64,000 nt of DNA from an uncultured Collinsella sp. (GTDB taxonomy: Bacteria; Actinomycetota; Coriobacteriia; Coriobacteriales; Coriobacteriaceae). This document shows, one piece after another, positions 1 to 7,648 of this stretch (positions are counted from its first letter, which is position 1; every line of letters starts with the position of its first letter). Where the stretch lies: the NCBI GenBank assembly GCA_900541685.1, contig UQKM01000009.1, positions 13,605 through 77,604 of the forward strand, read 5' to 3'. The position numbers and the translations under genes are program-made. The notes beneath the pieces were generated by a model that saw nothing but the letters and a program-made list of their open reading frames with translations, made no database searches and was not told where the DNA came from.

Positions 1-1215
1 TTCGCGGGTGTGATGGAAGGTCACCAAAACGAGTTTAAGACTACGAAATCGCAGGAAGAGCTGGTAGAGGAGTCGCTTGCCAACCCTTATGGCTCGCCTT
101 CGCTCGAGGAGCTTTGTGCTGGCAAAAAGGACATCGTCATCATTAGCTCCGATCATACGCGTCCCGTTCCCTCGCGTGTGACGATGCCTATTCTGCTGCA
201 TCACATTCATGCCGCTGCGCCCGAGGCCCGTGTGCGTATTCTGGTTGCTACGGGCATGCACCGTCCGTCGACGCACGAGGAGCTCGTCAACAAGTATGGC
301 GAGGAGATCGTTGCCAACGAGGAAATCGTCATGCACGTCGCAACTGACGACAGCATGATGAAAAAGATCGGCACCCTGCCTTCTGGTGGCGAGTGCATTA
401 TCAACAAGATCGCTGCCGATTGCGACCTGCTGCTTGCAGAGGGCTTCATTGAGCCGCACTTCTTTGCCGGTTTCTCTGGTAGCCGCAAGTCCGTCCTGCC
501 TGGCATCGCCAGCTACAAGACCATCATGTACAACCACAACGGTCAGTTTGTGAACGATTCCCACTCGCGTGCCGGCAACCTGTGCCACAACCACGTGAGC
601 GAGGATATGTTTGCCGCTGCCGAGATGGCTCACCTTGCCTTTGTGCTCAACGTGGTGCTCAACGGCAAGCACGAGGTCATTGGCTCCTTTGCCGGCGACA
701 TCCACAAGGCGCACGAGGCCGGCTGCGACTTCGTGAAGAGCCTTGCCGGCGTTGAGCCCGTCGAGTGCGAGATTGCCATCACTACCAACGGTGGTTACCC
801 GCTCGACCAGAACATCTATCAGGCCGTGAAGGGCATGTGCGCTGCCGAGGCCACGCTTCCCGAGGGCGGTGTGATCATCGATGTCGCCGGTTGTGCCGAC
901 GGTCACGGTGGCGAGGGCTTCTATCACAACATCGCCGACAACGATCCGGCAGAGTTTGAGCGCGCCTGCATCGACCGTCCCAAGGACGAGACCCTGCCCG
1001 ACCAGTGGACGAGCCAGATCTTTGCCCGCATCCTGGCGCATCACCCCGTGATCATGGTCACCGACCTGTGCGATCACCAGATGCTCAAGGATATGCACAT
1101 GACGCCGGTCAACACTATCGAGGAGGCGCTCAAGCTCGCCTTTGAGATGAAGGGTGCCGATGCCAAGGTTGCCGTCATTCCCGATGGCCTGGGCGTTGTC
1201 GTCGCGCAGCACTAG
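1..1215 (+). CDS. larA: Nickel-dependent lactate racemase family protein LarA (5' end outside window)
   Basis: LarA racemises D- and L-lactate, or a related 2-hydroxyacid, using the nickel-pincer nucleotide cofactor. The frame is open through base 1, and the first visible residues already lie inside the N-terminal domain, so roughly 40-50 residues are probably missing upstream; the GTG/ATG codons at 10-15 are unlikely to be the true start. Family motifs are clear: SSDHTRPVPS, then ATGMHRPSTHEEL with the first catalytic His, then EPHFFAGFSGSRKSVLPG with a second His and the Lys that bonds the cofactor, then a downstream NHN/DSHS His region. A MIP channel gene follows 49 bases later, and larB and larC lie on the opposite strand 1.6-3.3 kb away. 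The exact substrate (lactate or another hydroxyacid) cannot be read from sequence. Confidence 0.9.
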   Translation, partial: FAGVMEGHQNEFKTTKSQEELVEESLANPYGSPSLEELCAGKKDIVIISSDHTRPVPSRVTMPILLHHIHAAAPEARVRILVATGMHRPSTHEELVNKYGEEIVANEEIVMHVATDDSMMKKIGTLPSGGECIINKIAADCDLLLAEGFIEPHFFAGFSGSRKSVLPGIASYKTIMYNHNGQFVNDSHSRAGNLCHNHVSEDMFAAAEMAHLAFVLNVVLNGKHEVIGSFAGDIHKAHEAGCDFVKSLAGVEPVECEIAITTNGGYPLDQNIYQAVKGMCAAEATLPEGGVIIDVAGCADGHGGEGFYHNIADNDPAEFERACIDRPKDETLPDQWTSQIFARILAHHPVIMVTDLCDHQMLKDMHMTPVNTIEEALKLAFEMKGADAKVAVIPDGLGVVVAQH

Positions 1216-1264
1216 TGCGTGGCCCAAACGAATCGTTTATAACCGACAAGAAAGATAAGGTTTT

Positions 1265-1996
1265 ATGCTTACCAAACTCCTCTGCGAATTCGGCGCGACG
1301 GCCCTCATGATCGTCTTTGGCGTGGGCGTGCACTGCGATACCGTGCTCAAGGGCACCAAGTATCAGGGCTCTGGTCATATGTTTGCCATCACCACCTGGT
1401 CTTTTGGTATCTCGGCCTGCCTGTTTATCTTTGGCGGCGCCGTGTGCATGAACCCCGCCATGGTGCTTGCCCAGTGCATCGTCGGCCTGGTGCCGTGGGG
1501 CAACTGCATCCCCTTCATGCTTGCCGATATGCTCGGCGGCTTTGTGGGTGCCGTGATCGCTTGGTTTATGTATGCCGATGAGTTCAAGGCTTCCGAGGGC
1601 GTCGTCGACCCCATTGCCCAGCGCAACATCTTCTCGACCAACCCCACCACCGAGGGTACGAACTATGCCCGCAACTTCTTCTGCGAGGCCATCTGCACCT
1701 TCGTGTTCATTAGCGCCATCCTTGCTGCTGCTAGCCGTGCTGGCGAGAACGTTTTGATGCTCGCCATCTGCGTCGGCCTGATTGTCTGGGCCGTTGGCAT
1801 GGGCATGGGCGGCATCACCGGCTTCGCCATGAACCAGGCACGCGACCTTGGTCCCCGCATGGCCTATCAGGTGCTACCGATCAAGAACAAGGCTGACAAC
1901 AACTGGAAGTATGGTCTGCTTGTTCCTGGCATCGCGCCGTTTGTCGGTGCTATTGTGGCCGCGCTGTTTGTGCATGGTTTCTTGGGCATGTTCTAG
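1265..1996 (+). CDS. MIP-family channel (aquaglyceroporin), candidate lactate channel
   Basis: A 243-residue membrane protein of the aquaporin/glycerol facilitator family with about six hydrophobic segments. The first signature loop has the usual NPA (in CMNPAMVLA). The second reads GFAMNQARDLGPR, so the usual NPA is NQA while the following RDLGPR is intact. In lactobacilli a MIP channel (LarD) next to larA passes lactic acid, and the position 49 bases downstream of larA suggests the same role here, probably in one operon. Glycerol or water transport remains possible. The ATG at 1265 follows an A/G-rich stretch that can act as ribosome binding site. A long palindrome with an internal terminator follows. 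Confidence 0.85.
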   Translation: MLTKLLCEFGATALMIVFGVGVHCDTVLKGTKYQGSGHMFAITTWSFGISACLFIFGGAVCMNPAMVLAQCIVGLVPWGNCIPFMLADMLGGFVGAVIAWFMYADEFKASEGVVDPIAQRNIFSTNPTTEGTNYARNFFCEAICTFVFISAILAAASRAGENVLMLAICVGLIVWAVGMGMGGITGFAMNQARDLGPRMAYQVLPIKNKADNNWKYGLLVPGIAPFVGAIVAALFVHGFLGMF

Positions 1997-2017
1997 TCGA
2001 AGGCTACATAGTTGTCC

Positions 2018-2142
2018 GCTGGCCGCATGGGGTAACTTCCCAGCGCGTCCTCGGACATGCAAAAAGGCTCGCTGCGCACTTCGTGCGGCGAGCCTTTTTG
2101 CGTCCTGCGGAATGCGCTGGGAAGTTACCCCATGCGGCCAGC
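2018..2142. terminator. Long palindrome enclosing a terminator hairpin
   Basis: Perfect 29-base inverted arms (2018-2046 and 2114-2142) enclose a second perfect 14-bp stem (2059-2072 and 2088-2101) whose right arm ends in a T-run; a 5-bp stem closes the loop. It lies between the converging MIP channel and TetR genes and can serve as a two-way terminator. The outer arms are far longer than termination needs. The rest of the gap to 2296 shows nothing I can name. Confidence 0.75.
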
Positions 2143-2296
2143 TGCGGGATCTTTGCTGCGCTCGAGCAAGCAACCCAACATATATCTGAATTTGGATGGG
2201 AGGGGCTTGTTGCTGATAGGGGCGTTGAGCTGTTGTTGACACTTTGGGATGCGTGGCGCCCTAGGTTGGGGTGATGCTTTGGGATGAGCTTCTTAC

Positions 2297-2836
2297 TTAG
2301 CTGAAGAGGGGCTGTATGGCTGAGAGGTAGTCTTTGGCTACGTTGGATTTGTTGGCTTGGAAGTTGTGCCAGGCCCACCATTGGACCATTCCTACGAAGC
2401 TTGAGGCTATGTGGTGTAGTAGGAAGCTTCGGTCCATGGTGGCGGCGGGGCCGTTTGGGTCGGTGGGGACGGTTTCGGCTGCTCGTGACATGATGGTCTT
2501 GCGTAAGCAGTCGGCGAAGACGCGTGAGCCGGCGCCGGCTACGAGGGCTCGTACGCCCTGGCGGCGTTCCCAGAGGTTGTTGAGGATATGCTCGACTTGT
2601 ACGAGCGGATCATCGAGCGGTGTGCCATCGTCGTCGAGGGCGTGGGTGCAGATGTCGCTCACGAGTTCGGACAGTAGGTCATCTTTGCTCTTGAAGAGGC
2701 CGTAGAACGTGGCCCGACCCACATGGGCGCGAGCGATGATGTCGCCGACGGTGATCTTGCCGTAGTCCTCCTCGCGAAGGAGCTCGGAGAATGCTGCAAC
2801 GATGGCGGCGCGGCTTTTTTCCTTGCGGGCATCCAT
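2297..2836 (-). CDS. TetR/AcrR-family transcriptional regulator
   Basis: A 179-residue repressor-type protein. Residues about 8-55 form the TetR helix-turn-helix (ITVGDIIARAHVGRATFYGLF), followed by a variable all-helical ligand domain. It starts two bases after the larC stop on the same strand, so it is very likely co-transcribed with larB-larC and may regulate that operon or larA. The ligand is unknown. It occupies the place where the C-terminal half of larC would be expected. Confidence 0.88.
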   Translation of the reverse strand: MDARKEKSRAAIVAAFSELLREEDYGKITVGDIIARAHVGRATFYGLFKSKDDLLSELVSDICTHALDDDGTPLDDPLVQVEHILNNLWERRQGVRALVAGAGSRVFADCLRKTIMSRAAETVPTDPNGPAATMDRSFLLHHIASSFVGMVQWWAWHNFQANKSNVAKDYLSAIQPLFS

Positions 2837-2838
2837 GG

Positions 2839-3756
2839 CTATGCGTCCGCGTGAACGAGCAGGCAGCGGAGCGTGCCGGAGCAGCCCTCGTAAGGGCGCT
2901 TGCCGGCGCCGTAGCCGACGGCCTCGATGTGGTAACGGACCGGCAGGTGCTCGGACGTGCGCAGTGCGGCGACGACGGCAGCGCCCGTGGGCGTCACGAG
3001 CTCACCAGCGACCGGTGCAGGCGTGAGGGCGATATTGCCCGCCTGACACAGGTTGACGACAGCGGGGACGGGAATGGGCATAAGGCCGTGGGCGCAACGG
3101 ATGGTTCCGTGGCCCTCGGAGAGCGACTCGACCACGATATCCTCAATACCCAGATCGTCGAGGCAGATGGCAACGGAGCAGACGTCGACGACGGAGTCGA
3201 CGGCGCCCACCTCATGAAACAGGACGGTGTCGGGCGTTTTGCCGTGAGCCTTTGCCTCGGCATCAGCGAGTACGGAAAAAATGGCGAGGGCGCGACGCTT
3301 GGCGCCATCGCTTAGCTGCGAGCCATCGATGATGGCGGTGACGTCCGCCAAAGAACGGTGGTGATGGCCGTGGGCGTGATGGTGACCCTCGTGGCCATGA
3401 CCGTGGGCCTCATGGTCATGCTCGTGGCAGTGCTCGTGCTCGTGCTCGCCATGATCATGATGGTGGTGCTCATGCTCGTGTGTGTGCTCGGCAGCCGCTT
3501 TGTTGCCGTAGAGCCAGGCCATATCGTGATCGTGGTTCTCGAGTTCCTCTGCAAGCTGGACGTCAAAGTCGCAGGCGTCGATGCCATGCTTGCTTACGCG
3601 TGTGACGGCGATCGTAAAGCCGTCGACCGGCAGCGTGGCGAGCTGCTCGCGCAGGTGCTCCTCGCTGGCGCCTAGGTCGAGCAGGGCCGCGACGGTCATA
3701 TCGCCGCTGATGCCCGAGGTGCCGTCGATGATAAGCGTGTGCTGATGATTGGACAT
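2839..3756 (-). CDS. larC: Nickel-pincer cofactor protein LarC, N-terminal part only
   Basis: LarC inserts nickel into the pincer nucleotide made by LarB and LarE. This 305-residue protein begins at the ATG at 3756 (TAAGGAGC ribosome binding site six bases away) with the family motif DGTSGISGDM, and ends with YGAGKRPYEG and LRCLLVHADA, which matches the end of the LarC1 domain. The CTP-binding C-terminal LarC2 domain of full-length proteins is not present and no remnant is visible downstream, where a TetR gene starts two bases after the stop. Residues 91-133 hold 24 His in 43 positions, a likely nickel-binding insert. It follows larB by 10 bases. Confidence 0.88.
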   Translation of the reverse strand: MSNHQHTLIIDGTSGISGDMTVAALLDLGASEEHLREQLATLPVDGFTIAVTRVSKHGIDACDFDVQLAEELENHDHDMAWLYGNKAAAEHTHEHEHHHHDHGEHEHEHCHEHDHEAHGHGHEGHHHAHGHHHRSLADVTAIIDGSQLSDGAKRRALAIFSVLADAEAKAHGKTPDTVLFHEVGAVDSVVDVCSVAICLDDLGIEDIVVESLSEGHGTIRCAHGLMPIPVPAVVNLCQAGNIALTPAPVAGELVTPTGAAVVAALRTSEHLPVRYHIEAVGYGAGKRPYEGCSGTLRCLLVHADA

Positions 3757-3766
3757 GGAATGCTCC

Positions 3767-4549
3767 TTAACGGGCGCAGGGCGTGCCGGCGCCCAGATGA
3801 TTGATAAGACTTGCCTGGTAGGCGGCACCAAAGCCGTTGTCGATGTTGACGACCGAAACGCCGCTGGCGCAGGAGTTGAGCATGGCGAGCAGCGCGGCTA
3901 CGCCACCAAAGCTCGCGCCGTAACCCACGCTGGTGGGAACGGCTATGACCGGACAGCTTACCAGGCCGCCGACAACGCTCGCCAGTGCGCCCTCCATGCC
4001 GGCGATGGCGATGACCACCTGCGCCTGAGCAAGCTCCTCGGCATGCGCGAGTAGGCGGTGCAGGCCGGCGACACCTACGTCGTAGAGGCGGTCGACCTCG
4101 TTGCCATAGAACTCGGCCGTCAACGCGGCTTCTTCGGCGACGGGCAGGTCGCTCGTGCCGGCGCAGGCGACGACGATGCGTCCGTTGCCGGTGGGGGAGG
4201 GCTTGCCGCCCACGAGGGCGAGCTGGGCGTCCGGGACATATCCCAGGTCGATGCCGTTGCCGAGAAGCTCAGCGGTGCGCGCGGCTTTTTCGGCATCCAA
4301 GCGCGTGACCAGGATGCGCTCCTGGCCGGCATCGCGCAGTGCTTCGATAATGGCGGCAATCTGATCGGCGGTTTTACCGGCCCCGTAGACAACCTCGCCG
4401 GCTCCCTGGCGCACCCCGCGCGAAAGATCGAGCTGCGCAAAGCCCAAATCGGCGGTCGGAGCCGTCTGGATGCGCGTGAGGGCGTCGGCAGGGGTGACTG
4501 CTCCGCTGGCAACATCGCTCAGCAATTGCTCAAGATCTCGCTTATCCAT
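3767..4549 (-). CDS. larB: LarB, nicotinic acid adenine dinucleotide carboxylase/hydrolase
   Basis: LarB carries out the first step of nickel-pincer nucleotide synthesis: carboxylation of the pyridinium ring of NaAD and release of AMP. The 260-residue product has a helical N-terminal part (DKRDLEQLLSDVASGAVTP) and a C-terminal domain related to PurE, with ACAGTSDLPVAEEA, GVAGLHRLL, IAGMEGALASVVGGL and PTSVGYGASFGG. The ATG at 4549 is chosen over an upstream in-frame codon at 4582 because an AAGGGAAC site precedes it and homology begins there. It leads the larB-larC-tetR operon. larE, also needed for the cofactor, is not in this window. Confidence 0.9.
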   Translation of the reverse strand: MDKRDLEQLLSDVASGAVTPADALTRIQTAPTADLGFAQLDLSRGVRQGAGEVVYGAGKTADQIAAIIEALRDAGQERILVTRLDAEKAARTAELLGNGIDLGYVPDAQLALVGGKPSPTGNGRIVVACAGTSDLPVAEEAALTAEFYGNEVDRLYDVGVAGLHRLLAHAEELAQAQVVIAIAGMEGALASVVGGLVSCPVIAVPTSVGYGASFGGVAALLAMLNSCASGVSVVNIDNGFGAAYQASLINHLGAGTPCAR

Positions 4550-4593
4550 ATATGTTCCCTTCGACGGCGCAAAGTCTAGCACTCAAAGGGTAT

Positions 4594-4627
4594 GTTTCCG
4601 AACACTAAGACAAAATTGTTCGGAAAC
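4594..4627. promoter_or_regulatory. Inverted repeat upstream of larB, candidate operator
   Basis: Perfect 10-base arms GTTTCCGAAC (4594-4603) and GTTCGGAAAC (4618-4627) are separated by 14 bases in the 114-base gap between serB and larB. There is no T-run, so a binding site is likelier than a terminator. The TetR regulator of the same operon is the obvious candidate to bind it. Confidence 0.5.
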
Positions 4628-4663
4628 TATAGGACAGACTGATTCACTTGTTAGATGGATTGA

Positions 4664-5299
4664 CTAGTCGCGCAGGATGATGTCCATGGCGAGCATCAGG
4701 TTGCGTTCGTCGATGGCAAACGGGGCCGCCTCGCGCGTCTTGGGCTTGGCGCAAAACGCGATGCCCGTGCCCGCGGCCTGAATCATGGGGATGTCGTTGG
4801 CGCCGTCGCCGATCGCGACCGTGTGGGCCATATCGACGCCGCACTCAACTGCCCAATCTAGCAGCTGGATGAGCTTGGACTCCTTGGTCACGATGTCGGC
4901 CGCCAGCTTGCCGGTGAGCTTGCCGTCCACGACTTCCAGGCGGTTGGCCAGGCAAAAATCGATGCCCGCGGCGGCCACGATCTTGTCGGCGACCTCGTGA
5001 AAGCCGCCGCTTACCACGCCGACCTTCCAGCCCTTGCTGTGCGCTGAGCGCACAAGCTCCAACGCGCCGGGGGTAAATGTCACGCGCTCAAAGGTGCGCT
5101 CGAACACGCTCTCGTCCAGGCCGGCGAGCAGCCCCACGCGCTCCTCGAGCGCCTGCTTAAAGTCAAGCTCGCCGCGCATGGCGCGTTCGGTGATCTGTGC
5201 CACCTGCTCGCCCACGCCGGCCTCTTCGCCCAACAGGTCGATGACCTCCTGGTTGATGAGCGTGGAGTCGATATCCATAACGATGAGGCGTGCAGTCAT
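4664..5299 (-). CDS. serB: Phosphoserine phosphatase-type HAD phosphatase
   Basis: A 211-residue cytoplasmic HAD hydrolase that fits phosphoserine phosphatase, the last step of serine synthesis. HAD motif I is MDIDSTLINQE, motif II is VVSGGFHEV, and motif III/IV is AIGDGANDIPMIQAAG; the four-helix cap with EQVAQITERAMRGELDF is typical of SerB. The start at the ATG at 5299 (M-T-A-R-L) is preferred to 5344 because a GGAAAGG site precedes it and homology begins there. No regulatory domain is present. It sits upstream of larB on the same strand but is separated by an inverted repeat, so it may be a separate unit. Confidence 0.87.
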   Translation of the reverse strand: MTARLIVMDIDSTLINQEVIDLLGEEAGVGEQVAQITERAMRGELDFKQALEERVGLLAGLDESVFERTFERVTFTPGALELVRSAHSKGWKVGVVSGGFHEVADKIVAAAGIDFCLANRLEVVDGKLTGKLAADIVTKESKLIQLLDWAVECGVDMAHTVAIGDGANDIPMIQAAGTGIAFCAKPKTREAAPFAIDERNLMLAMDIILRD

Positions 5300-5462
5300 G
5301 GCGGGCCTTTCCGAGTGCTGTTTTATTGGGGCATATTGTCGCACGTGACGAGTGCGGGCGGGTGCCGCGGCGTGTCAATTGTTTCGTCTCCGTCAAGTCT
5401 TTGGGCAAGAGCTACTTTTTCGCGGCACATCGACACAGGTGCGATAAGATAGAACGCCATGT

Positions 5463-5534
5463 CTGGCTGCGCGGTTTACGCAGGCCAGGCAAATCTGTAC
5501 GACGCCGCCCGGAACGACACGGGGCGGCACAGAT
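5463..5534 (+). promoter_or_regulatory. Structured leader of aspS (two hairpins)
   Basis: Between a TAAGAT -10-like element (5445-5450) and aspS lie two hairpins: 5463-5471 with 5479-5488, and an interrupted 13-bp stem in which 5493-5498 plus 5504-5510 pair with 5522-5528 plus 5529-5534. The aspS ribosome binding site follows directly. I see no T-box consensus, so its function is open. Confidence 0.4.
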
Positions 5535-5555
5535 CCATAAAGGAGGATCACTGGT

Positions 5556-7343
5556 ATGAGCCAGACCCGTCCCATCGACGAGCATTCCATGCACACCCGT
5601 ACCTGCGGCGAGCTTCGCCGCGAGAACGTGGGCGAAGAGGTCACCCTCACCGGTTGGGTGAGCCGTCGCCGCGACCACGGCGGCCTTATCTTCTGCGACC
5701 TTCGCGACCGCGAGGGCATCACGCAGCTCACCTTCGACCCCGAGCACTCCGACGGCGACGCCTTTAAGATCGCCGAGACCATGCGTCCCGAGTGGCCCAT
5801 CAAGATTCACGGCGTCGTGCGCGCCCGTGGCGAGGAGACCACCAACACCAAGCTCGCGACCGGCGAGATCGAGGTCCTGACCGACCACGCCGAGGTGCTC
5901 AACACATCCGTCACCCCGCCGTTCCAGATTGAGGACGGCATCGAGACCAGCGAGGACACCCGTCTGCGCTATCGCTATCTGGACCTCCGTCGTCCCGAGA
6001 TGATGGCCAACCTCAAGCTGCGCTCCGACTTTACCTTTGCCATTCGCGAGGCGCTGCACAACCGTGAGTTCATGGAGGTCGAGACGCCCTCCCTGTTCAA
6101 GTCCACGCCCGAGGGCGCCCGCGACTTCATCGTTCCCAGCCGCATCCAGCCGGGCAACTTCTACGCCCTGCCGCAGTCCCCTCAGCTCCTGAAGCAGCTG
6201 CTTATGGTCGGTGGCGTCGAGCGCTACTACCAGGTTGCCAAGTGCTTCCGCGACGAGGACTTGCGTGCCGACCGTCAGCCCGAGTTCACCCAGGTCGATA
6301 TCGAGATGTCCTTCGTGGACCAGAACGACGTTATGAGCGCGCTCGAGGAGGTCCTGGCCGACGCCTTCGGCCGCATGGGTGTCGAGATGCCCACGCCGCT
6401 GCGCCGCATGGACTATTGGGAAGCCATGGACACCTATGGCTCTGACAAGCCCGATACCCGCTATGGCATGCACCTGGTCGACCTGACCGACATCTTTGCC
6501 AACTCCAAGTTCAAGGTCTTTGCGACTGCCGCAAACGAGGAGGGCTCCGTCGTCAAGGCCATCAACGCCAAGGGCGCCGGTGCCTGGGCTCGCGCCAAGA
6601 TCGATAAGCTCGCCGGTGTGGCCTCCACGTTTGGCGCCAAGGGCCTGGCCTGGATCGCATTCCGCGAGGACGGCTCCATCAACAGCCCCATCGTCAAGTT
6701 CTTCTCGGACGAGGAGATGGCGGCTCTGCGCGAGCGCATGGGCGTCGAGCCCGGCGACCTTGTGATGTTCGCCGCCGGTCCGCGCCTGCTCTCCGACGAG
6801 ATCCTGGGCGGCATGCGTTCCCACATGGCCAATGCTCTCGAGATCAAGCGCGAGGGCCACGACTTCCTGTGGGTCGTCAACTTCCCGCTGTTCCACTGGG
6901 ACGAGGATCGCAAGGCTTACGCTGCCGAGCACCAGCCCTTCACCCTGCCGACCGAGACCGACATCGCCAAGATCGAGGCCGACCCGCTGGCAGCCGGTTC
7001 GTGCACCTACGACTTTGTCATGGACGGCTTTGAGGCCGGCGGCGGCGGTATGCGTATCCACAACGCCGAGATTCAGATGTCCATGCTCAAGCTCCTGGGC
7101 TTTACCGAGGAGCGCGCCGAGTCGCAGTTTGGCTTCCTCATGGAGGCGCTCAAGTTTGGTGCACCCCCGATGGGCGGTTTCGCTCTGGGTCTGGATCGCG
7201 TGTGCATGCTGCTCACCGGTTCCGACTCCATCCGCGACGTCATGGCGTTCCCCAAGACGGCCAGCGGCTCCGACCTTATGTCGGGCGCTCCGAGTGCCGT
7301 TTCCGGCGCCCAGCTCAAGGATGTCAGCCTGCGCCTGATGTAA
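5556..7343 (+). CDS. aspS: Aspartyl-tRNA synthetase
   Basis: Class II synthetase that charges tRNA-Asp; 595 residues, normal for the bacterial type with a GAD insertion domain. In order: N-terminal OB anticodon-binding domain (TLTGWVSRRRDHGGLIFCDL), motif 1 region, motif 2 (CFRDEDLRADRQPEFTQVD), the inserted GAD domain (about residues 300-420) and motif 3 (GGFALGLDRVCMLL). A strong AAAGGAGG site precedes the ATG at 5556. Whether it is specific for tRNA-Asp or also charges tRNA-Asn cannot be decided here, but the gatCAB genes at 52.9 kb fit an indirect amidation route for Asn or Gln. A terminator follows at 7367. Confidence 0.96.
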   Translation: MSQTRPIDEHSMHTRTCGELRRENVGEEVTLTGWVSRRRDHGGLIFCDLRDREGITQLTFDPEHSDGDAFKIAETMRPEWPIKIHGVVRARGEETTNTKLATGEIEVLTDHAEVLNTSVTPPFQIEDGIETSEDTRLRYRYLDLRRPEMMANLKLRSDFTFAIREALHNREFMEVETPSLFKSTPEGARDFIVPSRIQPGNFYALPQSPQLLKQLLMVGGVERYYQVAKCFRDEDLRADRQPEFTQVDIEMSFVDQNDVMSALEEVLADAFGRMGVEMPTPLRRMDYWEAMDTYGSDKPDTRYGMHLVDLTDIFANSKFKVFATAANEEGSVVKAINAKGAGAWARAKIDKLAGVASTFGAKGLAWIAFREDGSINSPIVKFFSDEEMAALRERMGVEPGDLVMFAAGPRLLSDEILGGMRSHMANALEIKREGHDFLWVVNFPLFHWDEDRKAYAAEHQPFTLPTETDIAKIEADPLAAGSCTYDFVMDGFEAGGGGMRIHNAEIQMSMLKLLGFTEERAESQFGFLMEALKFGAPPMGGFALGLDRVCMLLTGSDSIRDVMAFPKTASGSDLMSGAPSAVSGAQLKDVSLRLM

Positions 7344-7366
7344 GCGAGCGGCTACATATTGCCCGC

Positions 7367-7401
7367 AACGAGGGAAGGACGCGTGCCTTCCCTCGTTTTT
7401 T
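7367..7401 (+). terminator. Rho-independent terminator of aspS
   Basis: A 12-bp perfect stem (7367-7378 and 7386-7397) with a 7-base loop runs into six Ts, 23 bases after the aspS stop. Confidence 0.9.
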
Positions 7402-7440
7402 ATGCGCCGAGATTGTGAGGGCATGGGATGACCGGGCGTC

Positions 7441-7642
7441 GCGGAAAGTGCGTCCCGGAATCTGCGTCCAGAACGGGTCGCGCTTTCCCAAAGGGGGTCC
7501 TCTGGGAAAGCGCGACCCAGAATTCGGCAAAATAATGGGACACAGTTTCCGGTTGAGCTGTCTAACGGAAACTGTGCCCCAGAATGAGCGCTCAAAACGG
7601 GCCGGGCTTTCCACAGCAACTGTCTGGCGGAAAGCCCGGCCC
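7441..7642. repeat. Tandem array of related hairpins between aspS and lacI-type gene
   Basis: Three strong hairpins in a row: 7475-7490/7503-7518 (16 bp perfect), 7537-7551/7566-7580 (15 bp, one mismatch) and 7599-7612/7629-7642 (14 bp perfect). Each arm carries a CTTTCC or GTTTCC core beside a G-rich end, and each right arm is followed by CAGAAT or CAGTTT. A decayed fourth unit lies at 7441-7475 (GGAAAGTGCGTCCCGGAAT). The stems differ in sequence but keep the same plan, so pairing rather than sequence seems conserved. The last one ends 7 bases before the regulator stop and could terminate it. Confidence 0.75.
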
Positions 7643-7648
7643 AGTTTC

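Noticed and set aside
2839..2850. Programmed frameshift at the end of larC as in L. plantarum
   Set aside because: Downstream DNA is a TetR gene in all its length; there is no LarC2 sequence in another frame to shift into.
5463..5534. T-box riboswitch before aspS
   Set aside because: Two hairpins exist, but the conserved T-box sequence and antiterminator pairing are not visible.
5412..7619. 735-codon open frame on the minus strand across aspS
   Set aside because: It is the mirror of a clear aspS gene; high-GC codon use leaves the opposite frame open. No family motif and low-complexity composition.
7441..7642. Possible CRISPR array
   Set aside because: Units are hairpins with different stems and no constant repeat or unique spacers; no cas gene nearby.
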